The notes under the pieces were generated by a model. That model was not told the origin of the DNA, did not search any database, and saw only the letters and a list, made by a program, of their open reading frames with translations. A program made the translations under genes and the position numbers. Below, piece after piece: positions 7,508 to 16,433 of a stretch of 64,000 nt of DNA (the first letter of the stretch is position 1; every line of letters begins with the position of its first letter). Origin of the DNA: an uncultured Hungatella sp. (GTDB lineage Bacteria > Bacillota > Clostridia > Lachnospirales > Lachnospiraceae); contig CAMUJH010000008.1 in NCBI GenBank assembly GCA_947089145.1, forward strand, positions 27,316 through 91,315, written 5' to 3'.

Positions 7508-10495
7508 ATGAGCGATATGATGCGTTGTATGAGTTTTGGACAGCTTTTAAACTGGATGCGGACAGAACACCATAAGAAGAACTCTGTCTTTGGAGTGCGA
7601 AGGCCTTACATAGGGGATTCAAAAAACAGCCAGGTGATTTTCGGGCGCAGCCTGGAGACTCCCATAGGGCTTGCGGCAGGGCCGAACAGCCAGCTGGCCC
7701 AGAATATTGCGGCATCCTATTATGCGGGAAGCAGATTTTTTGAGCTGAAGACCGTGCAGATCATGGATGGAGCCGAACTGGCTGCCTGTGTGAATAAGCC
7801 TTGTATCAAGGCAGATGACGAGTGCTACAACTGTGAGTGGTCCACAGAGCTTTACGTTGGCCAGGCTCAGGACGAATATATTAAGGCCTGGTTCTTGCTG
7901 TCGTTTATGGCAAAAGAATATGGCCTGGGAAGCATGGATGGATTCCAGTTTAACATTAGCGTTGGATATGATTTGAAGGGTATCCAATCTGAAAAAATAG
8001 ACACTTTTATTGAGAACATGAAAAATGCCGGGCAGACTCCGGTTTTTAAGGAGTGCAGGGAAACTCTTCTGGCCCATGCGGGAGAGTTTAAGCACATGAG
8101 AAAGGAAGATATCGAACATATCTCTCCAGAAATATGCAATTCGGCAACTATTTCTACGCTCCACGGATGTCCGCCTCAGGAGATTGAGAGCATTGCCAAT
8201 TATCTGCTGACCAAAAAGAACATGCATACATTTATCAAATGCAACCCTACCCTTTTGGGATATGAGTTTGCACGGGAAACCCTGGATAAGATGGGGTATG
8301 ACTACATTGCATTTGGTCGGTTCCACTTTGAAGATGATCTGCAATACAGGGATGCAGTGCCCATGCTGAGACGGCTCATGAAGCTTTCCGGTGATTTGGG
8401 GCTGGAGTTTGGCGTGAAGATTACCAATACATTCCCTGTAGACGTGAAAGCAGGGGAATTGCCCAGCCAGGAGATGTATATGTCCGGGAAATCCCTGTAC
8501 CCGCTGTCCATTGCCTTGGCGGCAAAGCTGTCGGCGGACTTTGACGGGAAACTTCGCATAGCCTATTCCGGCGGGGCGGATGCGTTTAATATCTGCAGGA
8601 TCGTGGGAGCCGGCGTATGGCCCGTTACCATTGCCACTTCCATTTTAAAGCCAGGCGGTTATCAGAGGCTGAAGCAGATGGCAGAGCTTTTGGATGACAT
8701 GGGAGTGAAGCCCTTTACAGGAATTGACGTGGATGGGCTGAGGCAGACGGCCAAGGACGCCGTGACGGATAAGCACCATGTAAAGCCGGCCAAAATGCCC
8801 GTGTCCAGGAAGTCCGGGGAAAAAGTGCCGCTGATCGGATGCTTTACGGCTCCCTGCCAGGACGCCTGCCCTATTCACCAGGAGATTGCCACTTACATGA
8901 AAATGTCAGGGGAAGGGCGGTATGAGGAGGCGCTGCAGGTAATCTTAAATAGAAATGCACTGCCCTTTATTACAGGAACCATTTGCGCCCACGGGTGTCA
9001 GAGCCACTGTACCCGCAATTTCTATGAGTCTTCAGTAGAAATCCGCAATACCAAGCTTTTATGTGCCCAGAAGGCCTATGACAAGGTGCTGGCAACACTG
9101 AAGCCGGGAAAATCCTGCGGCAAGAAGGCGGCAGTGGTAGGAGGCGGGCCTTCCGGCATGGCGGCGGCTTACTATCTGGCCAAAACGGGCGTGGAAGTGA
9201 CGCTTTATGAGAAGCGGGAAAAGCTGGGAGGCATCGTAAGCGCTGTGATTCCTGATTTTCGGATTGACGATGAGGCCATTGGAAAGGATGCAGCCTTGCT
9301 TACCCGGCTGGGTGTGGATATCCGGTGCGGGGCAGAGGCTCCGGCAGTAAAGGATTTGCGGGCAATGTATGACAGCGTGGTTCTGGCTGTAGGCGCCTGC
9401 AAACGGGGACAGCTTGAGCTGGAGGGAAAACAGGCCCGCAATGCCCTGGATTTTTTGGAGGATTTCAACAGGAATAAGGGAAATGTGGATCTGGGGAGAA
9501 ATGTAGTTGTCATCGGCGGCGGCAATACGGCTATGGACACGGCCAGGGCTGCCAAAAGGTGCAAAGGTGTGGAACACGTTTACCTTGTTTACCGCCGCAC
9601 GAAGCGATATATGCCTGCAGATGAACAGGAACTGCAGCTTGCCGTGGAAGACGGCGTGGAATTTAAAGAGCTTCTGGCCCCTGTCAGAATGGAAAACGGC
9701 ACGCTGCTGTGCAATAAAATGGCCCTGGGAGCCATGGACGCTTCAGGAAGAGCCGGCGTGAATCGCACAGGGGACACAGAGACGGTTCCTGCAGACACGG
9801 TGATTGCGGCAGTAGGGGAGAAGGTTCCCACAGATTTTTATGAGAGCAGCGAAATCCGTGTGGATGAGAGAGGAAGGGCTCTGGTAAGTTCCAGTCTTGA
9901 GACTAATTTGGACGGCGTGTACGTGATTGGCGACGGATTGTATGGCCCGTCTCTGGTGGTTAAGGGAATGGCGGATGCCATGAAGGCCGCAGAGGCCATT
10001 GCAGGCAGGCGGGTATCTGAGGATATGAGCCAGCCTGTGGATGCGGATGCCATCTACGAAAGAAAGGGAATTCTGGCTGAACCTGGCAGCGGCAGCGAGG
10101 CCGAAAGGTGCCTGGGATGCTCTTCCGTATGTGAAAATTGTGCAGATGTTTGCCCCAACCGGGCCAATGTGGCTATTCAGGTGCCGGGACTTTTGCAGCC
10201 CCAGATTGTCCATGTGGATTACATGTGCAATGAGTGCGGAAACTGCAGGAGCTTCTGTCCTTACGCAAGCGCACCGTATCTGGATAAATTTACTTTGTTT
10301 GCCAGCGAGAAAGACATGGCTGACAGCAAAAACCAGGGCTTTGCAGTTTTAGATCAAGAAAACGTGGTGTGCAGGGTAAGGTACCTGGGAGAGGAGTTTA
10401 CCTGGAAAAAAGGGCAGGAGAGCCGGCTGGAAAAGGGGCTTGAGATGGTGATGGAGACGGTTTGCAGAGACTATGCTTACTTGCTGGATATTTGA
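7508..10495 (+). CDS. ygfK: YgfK, multidomain FAD / iron-sulfur oxidoreductase
   Basis: This 995-residue fusion has a dihydroorotate-dehydrogenase-like N-terminal half (to about residue 430) with STLHGCPPQEIE. Next come a cysteine-rich linker (CQDACPIHQE, CAHGCQSHCTRN), a glutamate-synthase-beta-like FAD domain (VVGGGPSGMAAAYYLA near 540), a pyridine-nucleotide domain (VVVIGGGNTAMDTARAA near 665) and a C-terminal ferredoxin domain (CSSVCENCADVC and CNECGNCRSFC). The architecture resembles dihydropyrimidine dehydrogenase with domains rearranged. It was named a putative selenate reductase subunit, but its place in purine loci argues that it reduces a purine-derived ring, such as urate or a dioxopurine, using NAD(P)H. 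The length matches the family. It is co-transcribed with ssnA and hydA. Confidence 0.92.
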   Translation: MSDMMRCMSFGQLLNWMRTEHHKKNSVFGVRRPYIGDSKNSQVIFGRSLETPIGLAAGPNSQLAQNIAASYYAGSRFFELKTVQIMDGAELAACVNKPCIKADDECYNCEWSTELYVGQAQDEYIKAWFLLSFMAKEYGLGSMDGFQFNISVGYDLKGIQSEKIDTFIENMKNAGQTPVFKECRETLLAHAGEFKHMRKEDIEHISPEICNSATISTLHGCPPQEIESIANYLLTKKNMHTFIKCNPTLLGYEFARETLDKMGYDYIAFGRFHFEDDLQYRDAVPMLRRLMKLSGDLGLEFGVKITNTFPVDVKAGELPSQEMYMSGKSLYPLSIALAAKLSADFDGKLRIAYSGGADAFNICRIVGAGVWPVTIATSILKPGGYQRLKQMAELLDDMGVKPFTGIDVDGLRQTAKDAVTDKHHVKPAKMPVSRKSGEKVPLIGCFTAPCQDACPIHQEIATYMKMSGEGRYEEALQVILNRNALPFITGTICAHGCQSHCTRNFYESSVEIRNTKLLCAQKAYDKVLATLKPGKSCGKKAAVVGGGPSGMAAAYYLAKTGVEVTLYEKREKLGGIVSAVIPDFRIDDEAIGKDAALLTRLGVDIRCGAEAPAVKDLRAMYDSVVLAVGACKRGQLELEGKQARNALDFLEDFNRNKGNVDLGRNVVVIGGGNTAMDTARAAKRCKGVEHVYLVYRRTKRYMPADEQELQLAVEDGVEFKELLAPVRMENGTLLCNKMALGAMDASGRAGVNRTGDTETVPADTVIAAVGEKVPTDFYESSEIRVDERGRALVSSSLETNLDGVYVIGDGLYGPSLVVKGMADAMKAAEAIAGRRVSEDMSQPVDADAIYERKGILAEPGSGSEAERCLGCSSVCENCADVCPNRANVAIQVPGLLQPQIVHVDYMCNECGNCRSFCPYASAPYLDKFTLFASEKDMADSKNQGFAVLDQENVVCRVRYLGEEFTWKKGQESRLEKGLEMVMETVCRDYAYLLDI

Positions 10496-10521
10496 TTGTT
10501 TGATGGTCAGGGGGCTTATTT

Positions 10522-11889
10522 ATGGAGAGACGATTATTTCACGGAGGTCTGGTGGTTTCCGGGACCGAGGTCAGAAAAGCCGATGTCCTGGTGGAAGACG
10601 GAAAGATTAAGGCGGTTGGAATGAACCTGGAGGCGGGGAACGCTGGACGGATTGATGTGACAGGGAAATATATTTTTCCAGGATTTATTGACGCTCACAC
10701 TCACATGGACCTGGAGGTGTCCGGCACGGTAACTGTCGACGGGTTTGACACTGGGACAAAGGCGGAGCTTTCAGGGGGAACTACCTGCATTGTGGATTTT
10801 GCCACGCAGAACCGGGGAGAGAGCCTTAAATATGCCCTTGACCGCTGGCATGAAAAAGCGGACAAAAAAGCAAGCTGCGATTATGCGTTTCATCTGGCTT
10901 TGTCTGACTGGAATGACAGCGTGAGCCGTGAGCTGGAGACGGTGACAGCTCACGGGATTCGTTCTTTTAAACTGTACACTACCTATGACGGCATGGTGGT
11001 TGACGACAAAACCATTTACCAGATTTTTTCCAGGCTGAAGGAACTGGGAGGGATTGCCGGGGTACACTGCGAGAATAAGGGAATCATTGACGCACGGCTG
11101 GAGCAGGTGCTGAAAGACAGAGGCAGCAGGAAAAAGGTTTCTGATTACCCCTGGACCAGACCCAGGCTTGCAGAGGCAGAGGCAATAAGCCGTATTTTGA
11201 AAATTGCTGCCTGTGCAGATACGCCTGTAATAATTGTCCATTTAAGCTCTAAGGAAGGGTATGAGGAGATAAGGAAGGCCAGGCAGAAGGGGCAGCAGGT
11301 GTTTGTCGAGACTTGTCCCCAGTACCTTTTGATGGATCAGAGCCGATATGATCTGACAGACCGGGAAGCAAGAAAATACATGATTGCCCCGCCTTTGCGC
11401 GGGGAAGAGGATCGGCAGGTTCTGTGGAAAGCTTTGGCGGAGGGACAGATTCAGACCATTGCCACGGATCACTGCAGCTTTACAACAGGACAGAAGAATA
11501 TGGGAGCGGAGGATTTTTCCAGGACGCCCTGCGGAATGCCTGGAGCAGAAGAACGGCCGGGACTGATTTACCATTTCGGAGTAAGCCAGGGCAGGATAAG
11601 CCTGGAGCAGATGTGCGGCTGCCTTGCGGAGAATCCGGCGAAACTGTATGGCCTGTACCCCCAAAAAGGCGTCATTGCGCCGGGAAGCGACGGGGATCTG
11701 GTGGTGTGGAATCCGCAGACAGAATGGACTTTGTCAGCAAAGACCCAGCAGTCAGCGTCCGATTACTGCCCCTTAGAAGGAATGCGCCTGAAAGGCAGGG
11801 CGGAGCAGGTGTATCTGCGGGGAATGCTGGCTGCAAGGGACGGCATGATTGAGAAGGCCTGCGAAGGGAATTATGTGACAGCCATTTAA
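10522..11889 (+). CDS. hydA: Dihydropyrimidinase / hydantoinase-type hydrolase
   Basis: This 455-residue cyclic amidohydrolase opens amide rings of dihydropyrimidines, hydantoins or related purine products. Metal ligands are seen in DAHTHMDLEVSG near residue 60. The lysine normally carbamylated is in SFKLYTTYDG near residue 155, and further ligands are in GVHCENKG, IIVHLSSKEG and IATDHCSF near residue 315. It starts 26 bases after ygfK, with a GGGGG-type site upstream, and ends the rightward operon; the hairpin at 11918-11958 follows. In the locus it would act right after YgfK, opening the reduced ring. A second hydantoinase-like gene lies at 21097-22611, so the two probably act on different rings. 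Confidence 0.9.
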   Translation: MERRLFHGGLVVSGTEVRKADVLVEDGKIKAVGMNLEAGNAGRIDVTGKYIFPGFIDAHTHMDLEVSGTVTVDGFDTGTKAELSGGTTCIVDFATQNRGESLKYALDRWHEKADKKASCDYAFHLALSDWNDSVSRELETVTAHGIRSFKLYTTYDGMVVDDKTIYQIFSRLKELGGIAGVHCENKGIIDARLEQVLKDRGSRKKVSDYPWTRPRLAEAEAISRILKIAACADTPVIIVHLSSKEGYEEIRKARQKGQQVFVETCPQYLLMDQSRYDLTDREARKYMIAPPLRGEEDRQVLWKALAEGQIQTIATDHCSFTTGQKNMGAEDFSRTPCGMPGAEERPGLIYHFGVSQGRISLEQMCGCLAENPAKLYGLYPQKGVIAPGSDGDLVVWNPQTEWTLSAKTQQSASDYCPLEGMRLKGRAEQVYLRGMLAARDGMIEKACEGNYVTAI

Positions 11890-11917
11890 CAGAAAGCTTT
11901 TTTCAGACACACTCTGG

Positions 11918-11958
11918 TACTGCCTTGGGTTCATTTCCATGAATTTTTCAAGGCAGTA
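11918..11958. terminator. Hairpin between convergent hydA and regulator gene
   Basis: TACTGCCTTG (11918-11927) pairs perfectly with CAAGGCAGTA (11949-11958) around a 21-base loop. There is no strong T-tract on either side, so it may be a weak bidirectional terminator or an mRNA 3'-end stabiliser. Confidence 0.45.
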
Positions 11959-11979
11959 TCAGTATGGATTAAGGCTCTG

Positions 11980-12675
11980 TCAGTTTTCAAGTTCGCCTAA
12001 GTAACGGTACACAGTGGCCGGAGAACAGGAAAGCCGCTTGGCAACAAACGAAATGCCGCCTTTCAGTTTGAATACGCCCCGTTCCTGCAGCTTTTGGACA
12101 ATAGTTCTTTTTTCCTGTTGGGTTAAACGTTCCAATGGAGTGGCTAAGGAGACGGTGACAGTGTTAAAGGATTTCTCCATTAGAGTGGAGATGTCCATGG
12201 AGAAATCATCAGCCAGAGAGGCCGGCTGGGCTACCGGATTTTCCAAGACAGAGGCAGTTGGGGAAAAAGCAGGGATTACTTTTAAAAAATCATCCGGGTG
12301 AATATTGGTAAACAGCTTTTTACAGAAATCTTTGTATCGGCTGTCATCAAAATTAATCCCCAGAAGGCCAATAGGGCTGCCGTCGTCATCTTTAATGAAC
12401 ATGGTGGAGGCGCGGAGGATACGCCCGTCTTCTGTGGATACCTGGTAGTTATACAGGTAATTGTTGGTCTTGTACGAGTTGGCGGCAAGCATCTGCAGGG
12501 CGGCATTGGTGGTAGGACTGCCAACAGTCCTGTCGCTGATATGGCTGTTGGCAATGGCAATAACTTTGCTGGGTTCGCAGGTAATATCATGAAGTACCAC
12601 TTCATAGTCAGGGCCAAGGGTCTTGCCCAGAAAGTTTACTAACAGGGTGTACTGATGGAGGATGGAAGGGGTCAT
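11980..12675 (-). CDS. PAS/HTH transcriptional regulator, YheO-like (copy 1)
   Basis: This is a 231-residue regulator. The N-terminal two thirds match the YheO-type PAS-like sensor (GPDYEVVLHDIT near residue 20, then a segment ending DGSPIGLLGINFDD near 122). The C-terminus is a helix-turn-helix of the YheO class (GISFVAKRLSCSPATVYRYL). It lies divergent from xdh and convergent with the permease operon, flanked by purine genes on both sides. A close paralogue is at 28518-29216. The sensor probably binds a purine or purine-derived small molecule; this is inference. Its own promoter (12744-12772) nearly duplicates that of the paralogue, and an AT-rich shared block sits just upstream, so it probably controls this locus and perhaps itself. 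Confidence 0.87.
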   Translation of the reverse strand: MTPSILHQYTLLVNFLGKTLGPDYEVVLHDITCEPSKVIAIANSHISDRTVGSPTTNAALQMLAANSYKTNNYLYNYQVSTEDGRILRASTMFIKDDDGSPIGLLGINFDDSRYKDFCKKLFTNIHPDDFLKVIPAFSPTASVLENPVAQPASLADDFSMDISTLMEKSFNTVTVSLATPLERLTQQEKRTIVQKLQERGVFKLKGGISFVAKRLSCSPATVYRYLGELEN

Positions 12676-12743
12676 GGGAAAGATTCCTTTCTGATGTGTT
12701 GATTTAATATAGTCATTCTATCAGCCAAAAATAAGGTTTCTTT

Positions 12744-12772
12744 ATTATCCCATGGGGCAGAGAAAATTTCAA
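12744..12772 (-). promoter_or_regulatory. Promoter of PAS/HTH regulator copy 1
   Basis: On the minus strand TTGAAA (12767-12772) is followed by a 17-base spacer and GATAAT (12744-12749) with an extended -10 TGG. The stretch 12744-12774 matches 29353-29383, upstream of the second regulator, at 27 of 31 positions. Confidence 0.7.
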
Positions 12773-12803
12773 GAGAAAAAATAAAAAATTATTACAATAA
12801 TAA
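12769..12803. promoter_or_regulatory. AT-rich shared block, putative regulator site (copy 2)
   Basis: TCAAGAGAAAAAATAA at 12769 is followed by the dyad TTATTA-CAA-TAATAA at 12789-12803, the most symmetric of the three copies. It lies between the divergent regulator and xdh genes, 30 bases before the xdh start. No clean sigma-70 promoter for xdh was identified in this gap. Confidence 0.5.
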
Positions 12804-12832
12804 ATTTTAATTATTTTAAGGAGGAGCGTCTA

Positions 12833-15394
12833 ATGTTCGAATTATACATTAACGGAAAAACCGTATATTCCGAGACAGACAAAACCCTGCTGTCATTTTT
12901 GAGAGATGATTTGAAGATTACTTCGGCAAAGGACGGATGCAGCGAAGGCGCCTGCGGAACCTGTACAGTGCTGGTGGACGGCAGGGCCGTAAAAGCCTGC
13001 GTTCAGAAGGTCTCCAAATTTGCGGGAAAATCCGTTCTGACAGTAGAAGGCTTAAGCCAGCGGGAGCGGGAAGTGTATGAATACTGCTTCGCAGCGGCAG
13101 GCGCAGTACAGTGCGGGTTCTGTATTCCCGGCATGGTAATCTGCGCCAAGGGGCTTCTGGATAAAAACCCAGACCCTGCAGCGGCTGATGTGAAAAAGGC
13201 AATCAGAGGAAATATCTGCCGCTGTACAGGGTACAAAAAGATTGAGGAGGCCATTCTTATGGCCGGGAAATATTTCCGGGAGAACCTGGCAATCCCCCAG
13301 GATGCGAAAACGCTGCACATGAATGAGCATTTTAACCGTCCGGACGCAGCAGGAAAAGTAAACGGAACCGGAAAATACGCAGATGATTTGGATTTTGAGG
13401 GGATGCTTTATGCAAAGGCAGTGCGCTCCAAATACCCCCGTGCAAAAGTAAATAAAATCAACATTTCCAAGGCTCTGGCTCACCCGGACTGTGTCCGCAT
13501 CCTGCTGAAAGAGGATGTGCCGGATAATGTGATTGGACATATGAAAAAGGACTGGGACGTGCTGCTGGGCGAGGGCGATATTACCCGATATGTGGGAGAC
13601 TGCCTGGCTCTGGTGGCAGTAAGCAGGAAGGAAAGCCTGGAAGAGGTGGTTTCCCTGGTTGAGGTAGACTACACGGAGCTGACTCCCATAACAACGCCCC
13701 AGGATGCCCTTCGGGGAGACGCCCCCCTGATCCATGAGGACGGAAATATAATGAGCAAATCCACTCTTGTAAACGGGGATGTGAGGACGGCTATCGCCAA
13801 TTCAAAATATGTGGTCACAAAGAAATATAAGACGCCCCATCAGGAACATGCATTTATGGAGCCGGAGTGTGCCGTTGCGCTGCCGGAGGGCGAAGATGGG
13901 CTTGTTGTGTATACAGGCGGACAGTCCGTATATGACGAGCAGCGCGAGATCGCAGGAATGCTTAAAATCCCCAGGGAAAAAGTCCGCTGCCATTCCATGC
14001 TGGTAGGCGGCGGTTTTGGGGGAAAGGAGGACATGAGCGTGCAGCATCATGCGGCGCTGATGGCCTGGCATACCAAAAAGCCGGTTAAGGTAAAGTTTAC
14101 CAGGCAGGAAAGCCTGGCTTACCACACCAAGCGCCATCCAATGGAAATCGAAATTACGACAGCCTGTGATGAAAACGGAATCCTGACCGGAATGAAGGCA
14201 GTTATCATCGCTGACACAGGAGCCTATGCATCCCTGGGCGGCCCCGTCCTTGACCGGGCCTGCACCCATGCGGCAGGACCTTACAATTACCAGAACGTGG
14301 ATATCTTAGGAATGTCGGTTTACACCAACAACATGGTGTCAGGAGCATTCCGGGGATTCGGAGCGGCCCAGAGTAACTTTGCCATGGAGCAGAACCTGAA
14401 TCTTCTGGCTGAAAAGGCTGGCATTTCTCCATGGGAGATCCGTTACCGAAACGCCATCCGTCCGGGCCAGATCCTGCCAAACGGCCAGATTGCGGATGAA
14501 AGTACAGGAGCCGTGGAATGCCTGGAAGCGGTGAAAGAAATTTTCGAGTCCAATCCTAACGCCGGCATTGCCCTTGGATGGAAGAACAGCGGAAAAGGGG
14601 TTGGCATTATTGACAGCGGGCGGTGCAGGCTTGAGGTAAAAGACGGCAAAGTACATGTGCTTACCTCTGCAGCCTGTATGGGCCAGGGAATCGCCATAAT
14701 GTGCAAGACCATTCTCTGTGAAGCGGCCGACATTGATCCAAGCCTGGTCATCCATGAGGATGCAGACACTTTGACAACCCCGGATTCCGGTACCAGCACC
14801 GCATCCCGCCAGACCGTGATAACCGGGGAGGCCACAAGAATAGCTGCTGAGAAGCTAAGGAAGGATTTGGAAAAGGGAAAGACATTGGCCGACCTGGAGG
14901 GGAAGGAGTATTACGGCGAATATCATCCTATGACAGACGGCTTGACTTCTACCAAAGAATTTCCCGTGCGCCATGTAAGCTACAGCTACGGAGTGCAGGT
15001 GGTGCTTCCGGATGAAAAGGGAAAGATTGAGAAAGTGGTGGCTGCCTACGACGTGGGAACGCCGGTAAATATCCAGTCCGTGGAAGGCCAGATTGAAGGC
15101 GGGATGGTTATGGGACTGGGATACGCCCTGACAGAGGAATTTAAGTGCGTGGATGGATACTGCAAAACCAAGCTGGGCACGCTGGGACTGATGCGGGCAA
15201 CAGACGTGCCGGAGCTTGAAGTAAAGCTGGTTCAGGGGCCGGGGAAGATTCCGCTGGCTTACGGGGCGAAGGGATGCGGGGAATTATGCATGATTCCCAC
15301 AGGAGCTGCCTGTGCCCATGCATATTACCGGCTGGATGGAAAACTGCGGACAGCAATGCCGCTGCAGGATACATATTATAAGAAAACAAAATAA
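12833..15394 (+). CDS. xdh: Fused 2Fe-2S / molybdopterin xanthine dehydrogenase (selenium-dependent type)
   Basis: This 853-residue molybdenum hydroxylase joins the iron-sulfur and molybdopterin domains in one chain. The plant-type 2Fe-2S cluster ligands are CSEGACGTC near residue 42 and the second cluster shows CGFCIPG near 99 and ICRCTGYKK near 135. The molybdopterin domain follows, with GGGFGGKEDMSVQHHAAL, AFRGFGAAQ and, near the C-terminus, the catalytic glutamate region AYGAKGCGELC. No FAD domain is present, so electrons must leave through a partner, plausibly the adjacent NfnAB-like pair or ferredoxin. Length and neighbours match the selenium-dependent xanthine dehydrogenase family that accompanies ygfK and ssnA; selenium is a loosely bound cofactor, and no in-frame TGA is seen. 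The start has a strong AAGGAGGAG site. Confidence 0.9.
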   Translation: MFELYINGKTVYSETDKTLLSFLRDDLKITSAKDGCSEGACGTCTVLVDGRAVKACVQKVSKFAGKSVLTVEGLSQREREVYEYCFAAAGAVQCGFCIPGMVICAKGLLDKNPDPAAADVKKAIRGNICRCTGYKKIEEAILMAGKYFRENLAIPQDAKTLHMNEHFNRPDAAGKVNGTGKYADDLDFEGMLYAKAVRSKYPRAKVNKINISKALAHPDCVRILLKEDVPDNVIGHMKKDWDVLLGEGDITRYVGDCLALVAVSRKESLEEVVSLVEVDYTELTPITTPQDALRGDAPLIHEDGNIMSKSTLVNGDVRTAIANSKYVVTKKYKTPHQEHAFMEPECAVALPEGEDGLVVYTGGQSVYDEQREIAGMLKIPREKVRCHSMLVGGGFGGKEDMSVQHHAALMAWHTKKPVKVKFTRQESLAYHTKRHPMEIEITTACDENGILTGMKAVIIADTGAYASLGGPVLDRACTHAAGPYNYQNVDILGMSVYTNNMVSGAFRGFGAAQSNFAMEQNLNLLAEKAGISPWEIRYRNAIRPGQILPNGQIADESTGAVECLEAVKEIFESNPNAGIALGWKNSGKGVGIIDSGRCRLEVKDGKVHVLTSAACMGQGIAIMCKTILCEAADIDPSLVIHEDADTLTTPDSGTSTASRQTVITGEATRIAAEKLRKDLEKGKTLADLEGKEYYGEYHPMTDGLTSTKEFPVRHVSYSYGVQVVLPDEKGKIEKVVAAYDVGTPVNIQSVEGQIEGGMVMGLGYALTEEFKCVDGYCKTKLGTLGLMRATDVPELEVKLVQGPGKIPLAYGAKGCGELCMIPTGAACAHAYYRLDGKLRTAMPLQDTYYKKTK

Positions 15395-15492
15395 ATACCA
15401 TTGATGTATCTCCCAGCCAATCACGGATATGGAGCGGCTGGGAGGATGCATAGATTAGATTTGCATTTGTATGGAAAGGCGGGAGGAAGCAG

Positions 15493-16374
15493 ATGTATAA
15501 GATCGTCAAAGCCCGGCAGCTGGCAGAGAGAATCTATCTCATGGAAGTGGAAGCATCCAGAGTGGCCAGGGCCTGTGAACCGGGAGAATTTGTCATTGTA
15601 AAAATGGATGAAGCGGGAGAGCGGATTCCTCTGACTATCTGCGATTATGACAGAGGGAAAGGACTTGTTACCATCGTATTCCAGGTTGCAGGGGCTTCTA
15701 CCCAGAAAATGGCTGGGCTGAAAACCGGGGATAGTTTCCGGGATTTTGCAGGCCCTCTTGGAAGGCCGTCAGAATTTGTCAGCCAGGATTTGGAAGCTTT
15801 GAAGAAAAAAAGAATACTGTTTGTGGCAGGAGGGGTGGGAGCGGCTCCTGTATATCCCCAGGTCAAATGGCTAAGAAGCCATGGCATTGACGCAGACGTT
15901 GTGGTGGGGGCAAAGACAAGGGATATGCTGATTCTGGAAGAAGAGATGAAGGCAGCGGCCGGGAACCTTTACATAACCACTGACGACGGTTCTTATGTAC
16001 AAAAAGGCATGGTTACTGACTTGGTAAAGGATTTGGTAGAAAATCAGGGCAGGCATTACGATGCCTGCGTGGCTATCGGCCCTATGATCATGATGAAATT
16101 TGTATGCCTGCTGACGAAAAAGCTGAATATCCCTACTACCGTCAGCATGAATCCTATTATGGTAGACGGTACGGGAATGTGCGGGGCCTGCCGTCTGACG
16201 GTTGGGGATGAAGTGAAATTTGCCTGCGTCGACGGACCGGAATTTGACGGCCACAAAGTGAACTTTGACGAGGCTATGAAGCGGCAGCAAATGTACCGGA
16301 CAGAAGAAGGGCGTGCTGTGCTGAAACTGAATGAAGGAGATACTCATCATGGAGGGTGCGGCCATTGCCATTAG
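15493..16374 (+). CDS. NfnA-like / sulfide dehydrogenase beta-like FAD, 2Fe-2S subunit
   Basis: This is a 293-residue ferredoxin-NADP reductase-family protein. The N-terminal beta-barrel FAD domain has the motif RIPLTICDYD near residue 38. The NAD(P)-binding domain has FVAGGVGAAPVYPQV near 111. The C-terminus carries the 2Fe-2S ligands GTGMCGACRLTVG, then FACVDGPEFDG. This domain order is that of NfnA (small subunit of the electron-bifurcating NADH-dependent ferredoxin:NADP oxidoreductase) and of SudB. The next gene is the matching large subunit, 59 bases on. Placed right after xdh, the pair may take electrons from purine oxidation or supply reductant to YgfK. The complex assignment is strong by gene pairing; its metabolic partner is inferred. 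The start has a GGAGGAAG site. Confidence 0.87.
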   Translation: MYKIVKARQLAERIYLMEVEASRVARACEPGEFVIVKMDEAGERIPLTICDYDRGKGLVTIVFQVAGASTQKMAGLKTGDSFRDFAGPLGRPSEFVSQDLEALKKKRILFVAGGVGAAPVYPQVKWLRSHGIDADVVVGAKTRDMLILEEEMKAAAGNLYITTDDGSYVQKGMVTDLVKDLVENQGRHYDACVAIGPMIMMKFVCLLTKKLNIPTTVSMNPIMVDGTGMCGACRLTVGDEVKFACVDGPEFDGHKVNFDEAMKRQQMYRTEEGRAVLKLNEGDTHHGGCGHCH

Positions 16375-16433
16375 GCCCAAAAGCACATAAACTCAGATTT
16401 CGGAAATATGTTTTGTATGGAATGGAGGAGATT

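Noticed and set aside
12833-15394. Selenocysteine in xanthine dehydrogenase
   Set aside because: The reading frame has no internal TGA; selenium in this family is a bound cofactor, so no recoding is claimed.
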